Assembly (NCBI RefSeq): GCF_018555685.1
Contig: NZ_JAFLWW010000001.1
Coordinates: 310,001 to 374,000 of the forward strand
DNA: 64,000 nucleotides
From: Aminobacter anthyllidis
GTDB taxonomy: Bacteria; Pseudomonadota; Alphaproteobacteria; Rhizobiales; Rhizobiaceae
Direction: 5' to 3'
Under the pieces are notes generated by a model. The model made no database searches and had not been told where the DNA came from. It was given only the letters and a program-made list of their open reading frames with translations. Below are positions 18,615 through 26,397 of this stretch, piece after piece. Each line of letters starts with the position of its first letter. The first letter of the stretch is position 1. Both the position numbers and the translations under genes were made by a program.

Positions 18615-19448
18615 GTGAGTACGACAAGCGACCCGGCGAAGGCCCTGATGGATGCGGTGCGCGTGGCCGACCGCGACCGTTATCTCGCGGCACTCTACGC
18701 GCCCGAGGACAAGCGCCCGGCACTTCTGGCGCTTTATGCCTTCAATGCCGAGATTGCGGCAATCCGCGACCGTGTCAGCGAGCCGATGCCCGGTGAGATC
18801 AGGCTGCAATGGTGGCGCGATGTCATCGCGTCGGGCACCAAGGAACTGGGGGCAGGGCATCCGCTCGCCACAGCCTTGATGACGGCGGCCGAGACTTATC
18901 GCCTGCCGATCGCGGCGTTCGACAACTATCTCGAAGCCCGCATCTTCGACCTCTACGACGATCCGATGCCCTCGCGCACCGATCTCGAGGGTTATTGCGG
19001 CGAGACCGCCTCCGCGATGATCCAACTCGCGGCACTCGTGCTCGATCCGGAAGACGCACCGAAACATGCCGAGCTTTCCGGTCATGCCGGTTGCGCCCAG
19101 GCGATCACTGGCTTGCTGCGCCTGTTACCGAAGCATCGCGCACGCGGCCAATGCTACGTGCCCAAGGACATTCTGGCTGCTTCCGGCCTGACGCCGGAAG
19201 AATTCGTCGCTGGCGGTGACGATCCGCGATCGGCGGTTGCGGTTCAGGCGATGGTCGCCTTGGCGCGAGAACATCTCCGCGCCTTTGAACGCGGCGCCAA
19301 GGCACTGCCGGCCACGTTGCGGCCGGCCTTCCTGCCCTTGTCGCTGACGCCTGCCTATCTCGGCCGAGTCGAACGCGGCAAGGATGGCATGTCCACGCTG
19401 CGCAAGCATCTCACCATGCTCGCGACCGCTTCCCGCGGATGGCGTTAG
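18615..19448 (+). CDS. Phytoene/squalene synthase-like protein (NDUFAF6 relative)
   Basis: A 277-residue protein with the trans-isoprenyl diphosphate synthase fold, seen in DRDRYLAALYAPEDKRPALL, LYAFNAEIAAIRDRVSEPMP and GEIRLQWWRDVI. The first aspartate motif, DxxxD in true synthases, is broken (RDRVSE). No carotenoid or hopanoid genes are nearby. It therefore looks more like the NDUFAF6-type assembly factor than a catalytic synthase, though an enzyme cannot be excluded. The GTG start lies one base after the preceding stop. Confidence 0.8.
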   Translation: MSTTSDPAKALMDAVRVADRDRYLAALYAPEDKRPALLALYAFNAEIAAIRDRVSEPMPGEIRLQWWRDVIASGTKELGAGHPLATALMTAAETYRLPIAAFDNYLEARIFDLYDDPMPSRTDLEGYCGETASAMIQLAALVLDPEDAPKHAELSGHAGCAQAITGLLRLLPKHRARGQCYVPKDILAASGLTPEEFVAGGDDPRSAVAVQAMVALAREHLRAFERGAKALPATLRPAFLPLSLTPAYLGRVERGKDGMSTLRKHLTMLATASRGWR

Positions 19449-19530
19449 ACTGTCGTTGACGTAAACGTCAACGATGCTAGTCTGCCGAGAAATTGCCCCA
19501 TTGGGCGGTTTCGGGAGGAAACTTGTTATC

Positions 19531-19968
19531 ATGAGCCTGCCAGTTCTGGTGGCGATGGTCGTCGTCGGCATTGCCGCCGTGATCGCCGCCGTGCATCTCA
19601 GCGGCGGTAGTGTCAGAACGCGGTTGTCGGGCACGGACCAGGCGCTTCAGCGATTTGCCATGGATTTTCCCGATGTCACGTCCAGTGCAGTGTTCCTGAC
19701 CGAAGACAGCGGCACGGCCTTCCTGCTGCTCGAGAATGGCTCTGTCGGCATAGTCCGCAGCATCGGCGACAAGTTCCTCACCCGCATCGTGGCCAGGGCC
19801 GACGTCGCGGCCCTGCGTGCCCTGGATGACAGGACTGTCTCGCTTCGGCTGCGCGATTTCACCTGGAACGGCGGCGATTTCCGATTCGCCGATACCGAGG
19901 CTGCCGGCGCATTGATGGCAACGCTTTCGGGAAATGTCGGCGCATATGGCACCAGGGAGAATGCGTAA
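19531..19968 (+). CDS. Small membrane-anchored protein, function unknown
   Basis: A 145-residue protein with one N-terminal membrane helix (LPVLVAMVVVGIAAVIAAVH) and a soluble domain predicted outside the cytoplasm. The start at 19531 is supported by GGAGG about 12 bases upstream. Its stop overlaps the start of the hydroxylase gene (TAATG), so both are probably made together. No family is recognised. Confidence 0.75.
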   Translation: MSLPVLVAMVVVGIAAVIAAVHLSGGSVRTRLSGTDQALQRFAMDFPDVTSSAVFLTEDSGTAFLLLENGSVGIVRSIGDKFLTRIVARADVAALRALDDRTVSLRLRDFTWNGGDFRFADTEAAGALMATLSGNVGAYGTRENA

Positions 19969-20918
19969 TGGAGAGTTATGACTTTCCCAAGGTCACGGAA
20001 CTTGCGATCCCGTTCTTCGTGGTCGCGATCCTGATCGAGCTTTGGCTGGTCCGCAGCGGTCGGGCGAAAGGCGCATTCGAAACGCGCGACACGCTGACCA
20101 GCCTGATGATGGGCACCGGCAATGTGGTCGCCGGGCTGCTGCTTGGTGTTTTGTCCTACTGGGCGCTGCTCTGGGTCTGGCAATTCAGGTTCTTCGACCT
20201 TGGCTTGTCGGTCTGGGTCTTCATCGCGGCCTTCCTGCTCGATGACCTGCGCTACTACTGGTACCACCGGATCGCCCATCGCGTGCGCTGGGTATGGGCC
20301 GAGCACGTGAACCACCATTCCAGCCAGCATTACAATCTGTCGACTGCGCTCAGGCAGAGCTGGACCGGGCTGTTCACCGGCATGTTCATCCTGCAGGTGC
20401 CACTGGTTCTGCTCGGCTTCCACCCGGCGATCATCGCCTTCGTCTACGGCTTCAACCTCGTCTGGCAGTTCTGGATCCACACCGAAACGATTGGCAGGAT
20501 GTGGCGCTGGGTGGAGTACATCTTCAACACGCCGTCGCATCACCGGGTGCATCACGCCACCAACCCGCGTTATCTCGACGCCAATTTTGCCGGCACGCTG
20601 ATCATCTGGGATCGCATGTTCGGCACTTTCGTCGAAGAGCGGGAAGAGGATCTGCCGCGCTACGGCATCGTCCACAACATCGGCACCTTCAACCCGTTCC
20701 GCGTCGCCTTCCACGAATGGATCGGGATGTTCAAGGATGCAGCCGCATCCGGCCTCAGCCTGCGCCAGCGCCTTGGCTACCTGTTCATGCCGCCGGGCTG
20801 GAGCCATGACGGTTCGCGCGAAACCTCGGAGAGCCTGAAAGCCGCCTATGTCAGGCGCAATCCCGAAGAGGCGGGCAAGCCCGGGCTGCCAGAGGCAAGG
20901 CCGATGCCCGGCGAGTAG
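19968..20918 (+). CDS. Sterol desaturase / fatty acid hydroxylase family protein
   Basis: A 316-residue membrane di-iron protein. The eight-histidine pattern is seen as HRIAHR, HVNHHSSQHYN and HHRVHHATN. Several hydrophobic segments span the first 170 residues. Family members hydroxylate or desaturate fatty acids, sterols or hopanoid-like lipids; the substrate here is unknown. It is coupled by a one-base overlap to the preceding small membrane protein. Confidence 0.88.
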   Translation: MESYDFPKVTELAIPFFVVAILIELWLVRSGRAKGAFETRDTLTSLMMGTGNVVAGLLLGVLSYWALLWVWQFRFFDLGLSVWVFIAAFLLDDLRYYWYHRIAHRVRWVWAEHVNHHSSQHYNLSTALRQSWTGLFTGMFILQVPLVLLGFHPAIIAFVYGFNLVWQFWIHTETIGRMWRWVEYIFNTPSHHRVHHATNPRYLDANFAGTLIIWDRMFGTFVEEREEDLPRYGIVHNIGTFNPFRVAFHEWIGMFKDAAASGLSLRQRLGYLFMPPGWSHDGSRETSESLKAAYVRRNPEEAGKPGLPEARPMPGE

Positions 20919-20961
20919 GCGCGCGGGTAGCTATGCGCAGGTGCGTGCAAGTGGACAAGCC

Positions 20962-21732
20962 TTAGCTGCGGGGCCGGAGCGAAAATGGGATGACCGTGTG
21001 AGGCTGGCCCTTTGCCTTTGAGACCAACCGCTTCGCTTCGCGCAGGAGTTTCCCAGATAATGATTGGCGTGCCTTGAGGCGCTTTGTGCCTCGGGCATCT
21101 TGCCGTCCCTGTTCAAGCGTGCTGGCTATCTTGCCACTCCCCGGCAGAAACATGTCTTGTATGCAAATGGCCGGTGACAGTTGCCAGCAAGCCGCTTTGT
21201 GCAAATCGAAAATAAAGTCGTCTACCGGTCTGTCGAACTGTTCCGTGGAATTGGCCAACAGCGCGGCGTGCTGCCGAGAGATGATGTAACCAGCTGATCC
21301 GTTGTGGAAGCTGTGCAACTTGACCAGACCGTGGCCTGCGAAATCGAGCTTCTGCTCGCCAACACGAACGGGACTGAGTGTGGTTTCGAGTTTGATCAAC
21401 TCCACACCCGGTGGAATCCAGGACGAGTCGGCCAGGAAAGACGCCGCACCAGGGCAAAGGTGTACGTCGTCTTCAAAGACCGCAGCGTAAGGCTCTGGAC
21501 TGGAAGCAATTTTGTGCCAGACCTCGATATGGCTCAGGAAACAGGCGATCTCGCCGCGCGACCAGCCAGGATTGCCAGATGCGCGACTGATTGCCTCGGC
21601 GGACAGCTGGTCCTTGCTCATTGCTGCATGGCGTTCAAATCCAATTCCGATGTTTCGGAACGCATCTGTCATCCAATCCAGGCGTGCAGCGTCCCGATCA
21701 AGGTTGATGACGTAACGCCGCATCAACCCCAA
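20962..21732 (-). CDS. Glycosyltransferase family 25 (LPS/LOS type)
   Basis: A 256-residue enzyme starting MRRYVINLDRDAARLDWM, with GWSRGEIACFLSHIEVWHKI and the metal-binding AVFEDDVHL. These are GT25 hallmarks found in lipooligosaccharide galactosyltransferases. It probably adds a sugar to a surface glycan; donor and acceptor are unknown. The start (MGLMRRY or MRRY) overlaps the end of the FkbM gene by ten bases, so the two are co-transcribed on the minus strand. Confidence 0.85.
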   Translation of the reverse strand: MGLMRRYVINLDRDAARLDWMTDAFRNIGIGFERHAAMSKDQLSAEAISRASGNPGWSRGEIACFLSHIEVWHKIASSPEPYAAVFEDDVHLCPGAASFLADSSWIPPGVELIKLETTLSPVRVGEQKLDFAGHGLVKLHSFHNGSAGYIISRQHAALLANSTEQFDRPVDDFIFDLHKAACWQLSPAICIQDMFLPGSGKIASTLEQGRQDARGTKRLKARQSLSGKLLREAKRLVSKAKGQPHTVIPFSLRPRS

Positions 21733-22484
21733 TCCAGGGAAATGTGAGACAAACGCTCTGCTGCGATCCGGTCGCGAATTCGGTCCAGGCGTTCGGACAA
21801 GTGCGGAAACAGCCGGTCATGTGTTTCGACCAGCATCCCACCCACGTTGTGATACAGGCCCGCGTCAAATATCGCTTCCAGGCACTCAACCTCTGCGCCC
21901 TCGATATCCATCTTGATCACCGAAATGGGCTCGCGCAGGTCCCGGAGAAACTGCACCAGGTCGATCACTTCGACCTCAAGCTTGCTGCCGCTGGTGTGCT
22001 CGTGGGTCTCAAGCAGGGACGAAGACTGCGTCTTGCCGACATTGGCGATATCGGGTCTCTGGTAGAACACTGCTTTTCGCGCCGTAGCGCCGACCGCCTT
22101 TGGTATGATCGTGACCCGATCGTTGGCGCCAAACCGCTCGACCAAAACCTTTCGCGCCACAGGGTCGGGTTCGAAAGCGATAACACGCATCCCGTAGCCA
22201 AGAGCACGGCTGGTTACATCCCCGACATTTGCACCAAGATCGATGAACAGCCCATCACGAGGTGAAGAATTCATCAGCTGGTAGAAAGTGAATTCTGCCT
22301 TTCGCGTTGGGTTCGGCGGCCGCTTCCAGCGACGATAAAGATGCCAACGCAACATGAATTCTGGATAGCTTTCGCTAAACATAGAAAAAATACCCCCAAG
22401 ATAATCCCCGGCGGAGGTGATACCTCCATTGTCACGTATAAGCAATCTCCGAAATTCAAGAGAATTAATCGTGTCCAGACGCAT
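21723..22484 (-). CDS. FkbM family SAM-dependent methyltransferase
   Basis: A 253-residue protein. SAM-binding motif FIDLGANVGDVTSRAL and acidic motif VIAFEPDP precede the FkbM signature ISVIKMDIEGAEVECLEA. Such enzymes usually O-methylate sugars or polyketides; with GT25 directly downstream a glycan substrate is inferred. The 260 bases upstream (22485-22745) are AT-rich compared with neighbours and hold no convincing gene, so the promoter probably lies there. Confidence 0.87.
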   Translation of the reverse strand: MRLDTINSLEFRRLLIRDNGGITSAGDYLGGIFSMFSESYPEFMLRWHLYRRWKRPPNPTRKAEFTFYQLMNSSPRDGLFIDLGANVGDVTSRALGYGMRVIAFEPDPVARKVLVERFGANDRVTIIPKAVGATARKAVFYQRPDIANVGKTQSSSLLETHEHTSGSKLEVEVIDLVQFLRDLREPISVIKMDIEGAEVECLEAIFDAGLYHNVGGMLVETHDRLFPHLSERLDRIRDRIAAERLSHISLDWG

Positions 22485-22745
22485 TAATATCGGTTAAGCG
22501 CTGCCGGTTTGGTTGGTTGCGGCGAAAACTCCAAGCAGCGAAGAATGCTAGAATGAACTTGGCAAGTTCTCTGAAGGGAGCGCATGCCAAGTGCCCAATC
22601 GAAAACGATGCGAAACGATATCCAGTGGGTAGGTCTAATCCACGCCGCTTGCGTTCGCGCGTCGAATGCATCGGATTGCATGGTCGAAACGCTTCCCTAG
22701 CTCAGCAACACTCTGTCTTGTTGCCCAAGGCTTACGGCCAGGTGA

Positions 22746-23264
22746 CTATGGCCGCTTCAGTTGCTCGCGCCGGGTGAAGAACAGGAATCGGTCCAGCCCG
22801 CGCGAATTGACGTAAGTGCGGACGTCGCGATGCAGGCGCCGGGCCACGCTGGCCGATGAGGTGTTGTCGGTGGCGACGATCGAGCCGATCAGGGGCTCGT
22901 CGGTGTTCGCAAAGCCGAAGGCCATTGCGGCGCGAGCCGCTTCAAGTGCATAGCCGCGTCCGCGCCATTGCGGGGCTATGTGGTAGCCGATTTCCAGGAC
23001 GCGCGTGCCGCCGGCATCCTGCCAGGTCGGGCCGCAATCGCCGATCAGCGCACCGCTGGCCTTGTCGATGATCGCCCACAGGCCGAAACCGTCGCTCTGG
23101 TAGCGGTCGCGGTTGCGCTCGATCCATTCGACCGCCGCGGCTTCGGTGATCATCTCGGGGTAGAAGCGCTGCGCGTAGTCGTCGGCAAAGACCGACAGGA
23201 TCGCGGCGACATCGTCGCGATCCATTTCCCTGAGGGTCAGCCGTGGCGTTTGCAGAAGCGCCAT
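22746..23264 (-). CDS. GNAT N-acetyltransferase (RimJ/RimL-like)
   Basis: A 172-residue acetyltransferase with TPRLTLREMDRDDVAAIL at the N-terminus and the acetyl-CoA loop IAPQWRGRGYALEAARAAM. This is the type that acetylates protein N-termini or small amines; the substrate is unknown. The ATG at 23264 is preferred because the family begins right there. It lies 10 bases downstream of trmFO on the same strand. Confidence 0.85.
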   Translation of the reverse strand: MALLQTPRLTLREMDRDDVAAILSVFADDYAQRFYPEMITEAAAVEWIERNRDRYQSDGFGLWAIIDKASGALIGDCGPTWQDAGGTRVLEIGYHIAPQWRGRGYALEAARAAMAFGFANTDEPLIGSIVATDNTSSASVARRLHRDVRTYVNSRGLDRFLFFTRREQLKRP

Positions 23265-23274
23265 GGCCGGAAGC

Positions 23275-24684
23275 CTACTCCGCAGCCTGTGCTGCAGGGG
23301 CAATGCCCAGCCAGGCGCGGCAATCGACAAGCGCGCGGCCGGTCATCGCCTTCTTCTTGGCGACTGTCTTTTCCTTGCCGCGCAGGCGCTTGCCTTCGAC
23401 TTTCGGCGCTTCCATGACCGGGAACAGGCCGAAGTTGACGTTCATCGGCTGGAACGAGCGTTTGCCCGGCTCATCGTCCGATACGATGTGGCCGCCGGTG
23501 ATGTGGTTGAGCAGCGCGCCGAAGGCGGTGGTGACAGGCGGAGCGCTGATCGGCTGTCCCAGGCGTTCGGCCGCAGCGAACCGGCCGGCCAGCAGGCCCA
23601 TGGCAGCACTTTCGACATAACCCTCGCAGCCGGTGATCTGGCCGGCGAAACGCAGGCCGGGCCGCGACTTGAGCTGCAGCGTCGGGTCGAGCAGGGTCGG
23701 CGAATTGAGATAGGTGTTACGGTGCAGGCCACCGAGCCGCGCGAATTCGGCATTCTCCAGGCCCGGTATCATGCGCAGCACGCCGACCTGATCGCCATGC
23801 TTCAGCTTGGTCTGGAAGCCGACCATATTGTAGAGCGTGCCAAGTGCGTTGTCCTGGCGCAGCTGGACAACCGCATATGCTTTCACCGTCGGGTTATGTG
23901 CGTTGGTCAGGCCCATCGGCTTCATCGGGCCGTGACGCAAGGTCTCGCGGCCACGCTCGGCCATCACCTCGATCGGCAGGCAGCCGTCGAAATAGGGCGT
24001 GCCTTCCCACTCTTTGAACTCGGTCTTCTGGCCGTCGAGCAATGCTTGGACAAAAGCATCGTACTGCTCCTTGTCCATCGGGCAGTTGATGTAGTCCTTG
24101 CCGGTGCCGCCGGGGCCGACCTTGTCGTAGCGCGACTGGAACCAGCAGACATTCATGTCGATGCTGTCGAAATGGATGATCGGCGCGATCGCGTCGAAGA
24201 AGGCCAGTGCGTCAGCGCCGGTGCTGGCGGCAATCGCTTCGGCCAGCGAGGGCGCGGTCAGCGGGCCGGTGGCGATGATCGCCTGATCCCAGTCCGCCGG
24301 TGGCAGGCCGGTGACTTCTTCTCGAACGATTGATATCAGCGGGTGGGCTTCGAGCCGCGCGGTGACGGCGTTGGAAAAGCCATCGCGGTCGACGGCGAGC
24401 GCGCCGCCGGCGGGAACCTGGTTGGCGTCGCCCGCACTCATGATCAGCGAGCCGGCAAGCCGCATTTCGGCGTGCAGCAGGCCAACCGCGTTTGTTTCTG
24501 CGTCATCCGAACGGAACGAGTTGGAGCAGACCAGTTCGGCCAACCCTTCCGTCTTGTGCGCGTCGGTGCCGCGCACCCCGCGCATTTCATGCAGGATGAC
24601 CGGCACGCCGGCCGAGGCCACCTGCCATGCTGCTTCCGATCCGGCGAGGCCGCCGCCGACGATGTGAATAGGTTTTGTGCTCAT
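23275..24684 (-). CDS. trmFO: Folate-dependent tRNA (uracil-54) methyltransferase TrmFO
   Basis: A 469-residue flavoprotein that makes m5U54 in tRNA using methylene-tetrahydrofolate and FADH2. It begins with the FAD-binding motif [16 protein letters not shown] and contains [25 protein letters not shown] and [20 protein letters not shown]. The ATG at 24684 is chosen from these motifs. The frame remains open upstream but then lies antisense to a secreted-protein gene. Confidence 0.96.
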   Translation of the reverse strand: MSTKPIHIVGGGLAGSEAAWQVASAGVPVILHEMRGVRGTDAHKTEGLAELVCSNSFRSDDAETNAVGLLHAEMRLAGSLIMSAGDANQVPAGGALAVDRDGFSNAVTARLEAHPLISIVREEVTGLPPADWDQAIIATGPLTAPSLAEAIAASTGADALAFFDAIAPIIHFDSIDMNVCWFQSRYDKVGPGGTGKDYINCPMDKEQYDAFVQALLDGQKTEFKEWEGTPYFDGCLPIEVMAERGRETLRHGPMKPMGLTNAHNPTVKAYAVVQLRQDNALGTLYNMVGFQTKLKHGDQVGVLRMIPGLENAEFARLGGLHRNTYLNSPTLLDPTLQLKSRPGLRFAGQITGCEGYVESAAMGLLAGRFAAAERLGQPISAPPVTTAFGALLNHITGGHIVSDDEPGKRSFQPMNVNFGLFPVMEAPKVEGKRLRGKEKTVAKKKAMTGRALVDCRAWLGIAPAAQAAE

Positions 24685-24774
24685 CGCGCCGGAATAATCC
24701 CTTGGCCAGGGGAATGCAACGATTGGGCGGCTGGCGAGTTGCGCCCAACGCGGGACATTCACTAGGATATCGCC

Positions 24775-25389
24775 ATGACGAGACGTTCGATCGCCCTGTT
24801 TGCCGGCCTCGTTTACAGCATGGCTGGCGGTCCAGCCATGGATCGTGCCGCGGCCGCGCCGGCAACATCCATAAACATCTGCCATGGCTATGGCTGCGCG
24901 TTTCGTTCGCGTCTCGATCTTGGCCCCGGCGACGACAGGAAGTTCGCGTCGATTCTCGTGGCTGGCCGTGCCTCGCCCGAAGCCGAGCGCAAGGCGATCG
25001 CCAAGGCGGTCAGCTATTACGAGAAGCGGGCGCAGCAGGTCACTGGCGTGCGCGACCAGCCCAAATCGGAGTTTGGTGCCTCGAAGGTCAAGGGGCAGAT
25101 GGATTGCGTCGATGAATCGACCAACACCGATGCGCTGCTGCGCTATCTCGCGCGGCGCGGCCTGCTCAGGCACCACAAGGTTGAAGCCAGGGATTCCAGA
25201 GGTTTTCTGCTCGATGGCCGCTATCCGCACTGGACGGCGGTGATCCGTGCGCCCGATGGCGTCAAATGGGTTGTCGATTCCTGGTATGCGCCGATGGGTG
25301 GCGCACCCGACATCATTCGGCTCGGCGACTGGAAGTCGCGCGGCGTGCTGGAAAGCGGCGCGCTGAACTATAGACCGGATATCCGTTGA
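24775..25389 (+). CDS. Secreted protein of unknown function
   Basis: A 204-residue protein with a signal peptide ([15 protein letters not shown]) and probable cleavage near AAAAPA. It has conserved-looking cysteines ([15 protein letters not shown]) and a segment [21 protein letters not shown]. It is likely periplasmic. It resembles a recurring Rhizobiales hypothetical family with no established role. It is divergent from trmFO with about 90 bases between. Confidence 0.8.
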   Translation: MTRRSIALFAGLVYSMAGGPAMDRAAAAPATSINICHGYGCAFRSRLDLGPGDDRKFASILVAGRASPEAERKAIAKAVSYYEKRAQQVTGVRDQPKSEFGASKVKGQMDCVDESTNTDALLRYLARRGLLRHHKVEARDSRGFLLDGRYPHWTAVIRAPDGVKWVVDSWYAPMGGAPDIIRLGDWKSRGVLESGALNYRPDIR

Positions 25390-25419
25390 GATCGAAGGCC
25401 TGAACCAGACTCCAAAACG

Positions 25420-25569
25420 ACAACACCCGCCGGGGGAGGACCGGCGGGTGTCGTTTTGGGTGGTCAGCTTATCGGGAGGAAGAAGCTGACCTATTCGCCT
25501 TTGTCGGGGAGGAGGTCGACGCAGGCTGAATTCTGTTCGCCAATCAAAGAGGGCGAAGCTCTCGGGGTA
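25420..25569 (-). ncRNA. CcsR/cuckoo-like small RNA, unit 1 (distal, with terminator)
   Basis: Hairpin C lies at 25493-25531, B at 25462-25491 and A at 25424-25450. Hairpin A is extended by flanking CCAAAACGA / TCGTTTTGG and on the minus strand ends in TTGTCGTTTTGG. It can therefore serve as the terminator of the whole DUF1127-RNA transcript. It could also terminate the convergent secreted-protein gene. Confidence 0.68.
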
Positions 25570-25720
25570 ACAACACCTGCCGGGGGAGGACCGGCAGGTG
25601 TCGTTTTGGGTGGTCAGCTTATCGGGAGGAGGAAGCTGACCTATTCGCCTTTGTCGGGGAGGAGGTCGACGCAGGCTGAATTCTGTTCGCCAATCGAAGA
25701 GGGCGAAACTCTCTGGGGTA
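25570..25720 (-). ncRNA. CcsR/cuckoo-like small RNA, unit 2
   Basis: Hairpin C lies at 25643-25681 with loop CCTCCTCCC, B at 25612-25641, and A at 25574-25600 (CACCTGCC/GGCAGGTG, loop with TCCTCCCCC). The stem of A carries a C-G to T-A double change relative to unit 1. Ends of the mature RNA cannot be fixed from sequence. Confidence 0.68.
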
Positions 25721-25840
25721 ACGACACCCGCCAGGGGAGGAGGTCTGGCGGGTGTGTTAAGGTGGTCAGCTTATCGGGAGGAAGAAGCTGACCTGATCCG
25801 TCCGGGTCGGGGAGGAGGTCGACCCTGACGGAAGCTCTGA
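25721..25840 (-). ncRNA. CcsR/cuckoo-like small RNA, unit 3 (promoter-proximal)
   Basis: Read on the minus strand this begins about 10 bases after the second DUF1127 stop. Hairpin C (25797-25832) pairs TCCGTC-x-GGGTCG with CGACCC-x-GACGGA around a loop with CCTCCTCCC. Hairpin B (25764-25793) pairs GGTCAGCTT with AAGCTGACC around CTTCCTCCCGAT. Hairpin A (25725-25754) pairs CACCCGCCA with TGGCGGGTG, again with CCTCCTCCC. Loops of this kind can pair with Shine-Dalgarno sequences. CcsR RNAs following DUF1127 genes are known in Rhodobacter and rhizobia; assignment here is by motif and context. Confidence 0.72.
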
Positions 25841-25841
25841 A

Positions 25842-25982
25842 TTAGATAGCGCGGCGGGCGATCGACTGGATCTCGCCACGATTGATGCCGAGATCGGCAA
25901 GCTGGCGGTTCGACAGACGGCCAAGCTCGTTCACCGTCTCGCGATAAGCGCGCCAGTTACGGTAAGTGCGGAGCAAGTTCAT
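25842..25982 (-). CDS. DUF1127 small protein, copy 2
   Basis: A 46-residue basic protein, MNLLRTYRNWRAYRETVNEL then GRLSNRQLADLGINRGEI. This is the DUF1127 (YjiS-like) signature. In Rhodobacter the DUF1127 protein CcaF1 is co-transcribed with CcsR RNAs and binds RNA; a similar role is inferred. It lies between the first DUF1127 gene and the RNA array on the same strand. Confidence 0.88.
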   Translation of the reverse strand: MNLLRTYRNWRAYRETVNELGRLSNRQLADLGINRGEIQSIARRAI

Positions 25983-26032
25983 TTTAGTTCTCTTTTCGGT
26001 TCGGACAGGTAGGTCGGGTAGATCGGCTTCGG

Positions 26033-26173
26033 TTAGATCGCCTTGCGAGCGACGAAGTGGATGTCGCTGCGGGTGATGCCGAGGTCGGTCAGTTCACGGT
26101 TCGACAGGCGGCTCAGCTCGGAGACAGTGTCACGGTAGCGGCGCCAGTTGCGGTAATTGCGGATCAGGTTCAT
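26033..26173 (-). CDS. DUF1127 small protein, copy 1
   Basis: A 46-residue protein, MNLIRNYRNWRRYRDTVSEL then SRLSNRELTDLGITRSDI. It shares about two thirds of its residues with copy 2, so the pair is a tandem duplication. The ATG at 26173 gives the usual DUF1127 length; the frame runs further upstream without family features. It is probably first in the operon DUF1127-DUF1127-RNA array. Confidence 0.88.
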   Translation of the reverse strand: MNLIRNYRNWRRYRDTVSELSRLSNRELTDLGITRSDIHFVARKAI

Positions 26174-26219
26174 CTTCGTTTTCCGTTCGTCTTCTTTTCT
26201 CTTCTGTGTACGGGGCGTA

Positions 26220-26247
26220 GATAGGATGCCCTTGCCTAAAATTGAAG
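26220..26247 (-). promoter_or_regulatory. Candidate stress-type promoter for DUF1127-RNA operon
   Basis: On the minus strand CTTCAA (26247-26242), 16 bases, then CCTATC (26225-26220), about 47 bases before the first DUF1127 start. This loosely resembles an RpoH-type promoter (CTTGAA, CCATNT). CcsR operons elsewhere use heat-shock sigma factors. The match is imperfect. Confidence 0.3.
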
Positions 26248-26265
26248 CGCTATGCTCGCATGGCA

Positions 26266-26286
26266 GCAATGCGTTTTGTGCATTGC
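26266..26286. promoter_or_regulatory. Inverted repeat GCAATGC-N7-GCATTGC
   Basis: A perfect 7-bp inverted repeat in the divergent intergenic region, just upstream of the candidate DUF1127 promoter. It could be a regulator site or a small hairpin. Confidence 0.4.
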
Positions 26287-26307
26287 AGCATTAATGGGCA
26301 TTAAGCC

Positions 26308-26329
26308 TTCGGTCATAATTGTGACCGAA
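26308..26329. promoter_or_regulatory. Candidate operator TTCGGTCA-N6-TGACCGAA
   Basis: A perfect 8-bp inverted repeat around TAATTG, in the gap between the divergent DUF1127 and DUF2157 genes, about 70 bases before the DUF2157 start. Its symmetry suits a dimeric repressor; the regulator is unknown. Confidence 0.45.
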
Positions 26330-26397
26330 TCTGAATTTCGCCATGATGACAACGGCTTGGCTTTGATATGGGCCGCCGGGGCAGGGGGAAGTGACAT

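Larger units (their letters stand above)
25420..25840. repeat. Three tandem ~150-bp hairpin-rich repeat units
   Basis: Units start at 25420, 25570 and 25721, with period 150 then 151. Units one and two are nearly identical; unit three is diverged, mainly in its last third. Each unit carries three hairpins whose plus-strand loops contain GGGAGGA. Stem changes between units are compensatory (CACCCGCC/GGCGGGTG against CACCTGCC/GGCAGGTG), so structure rather than sequence is kept. Not a CRISPR: units adjoin with no unique spacers. Confidence 0.9.

Noticed and set aside
18615-19448. Functional squalene/phytoene synthase of a hopanoid or carotenoid pathway
   Set aside because: The first Asp motif is broken and no partner pathway genes are nearby; an assembly-factor relative fits better.
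24685-25230. N-terminal extension of TrmFO to 651 residues
   Set aside because: The FAD motif starts at 24684; upstream codons are antisense to a plausible secreted protein.
25420-25840. CRISPR array
   Set aside because: The repeats are ~150 bp, adjoining, without unique spacers and without cas genes.
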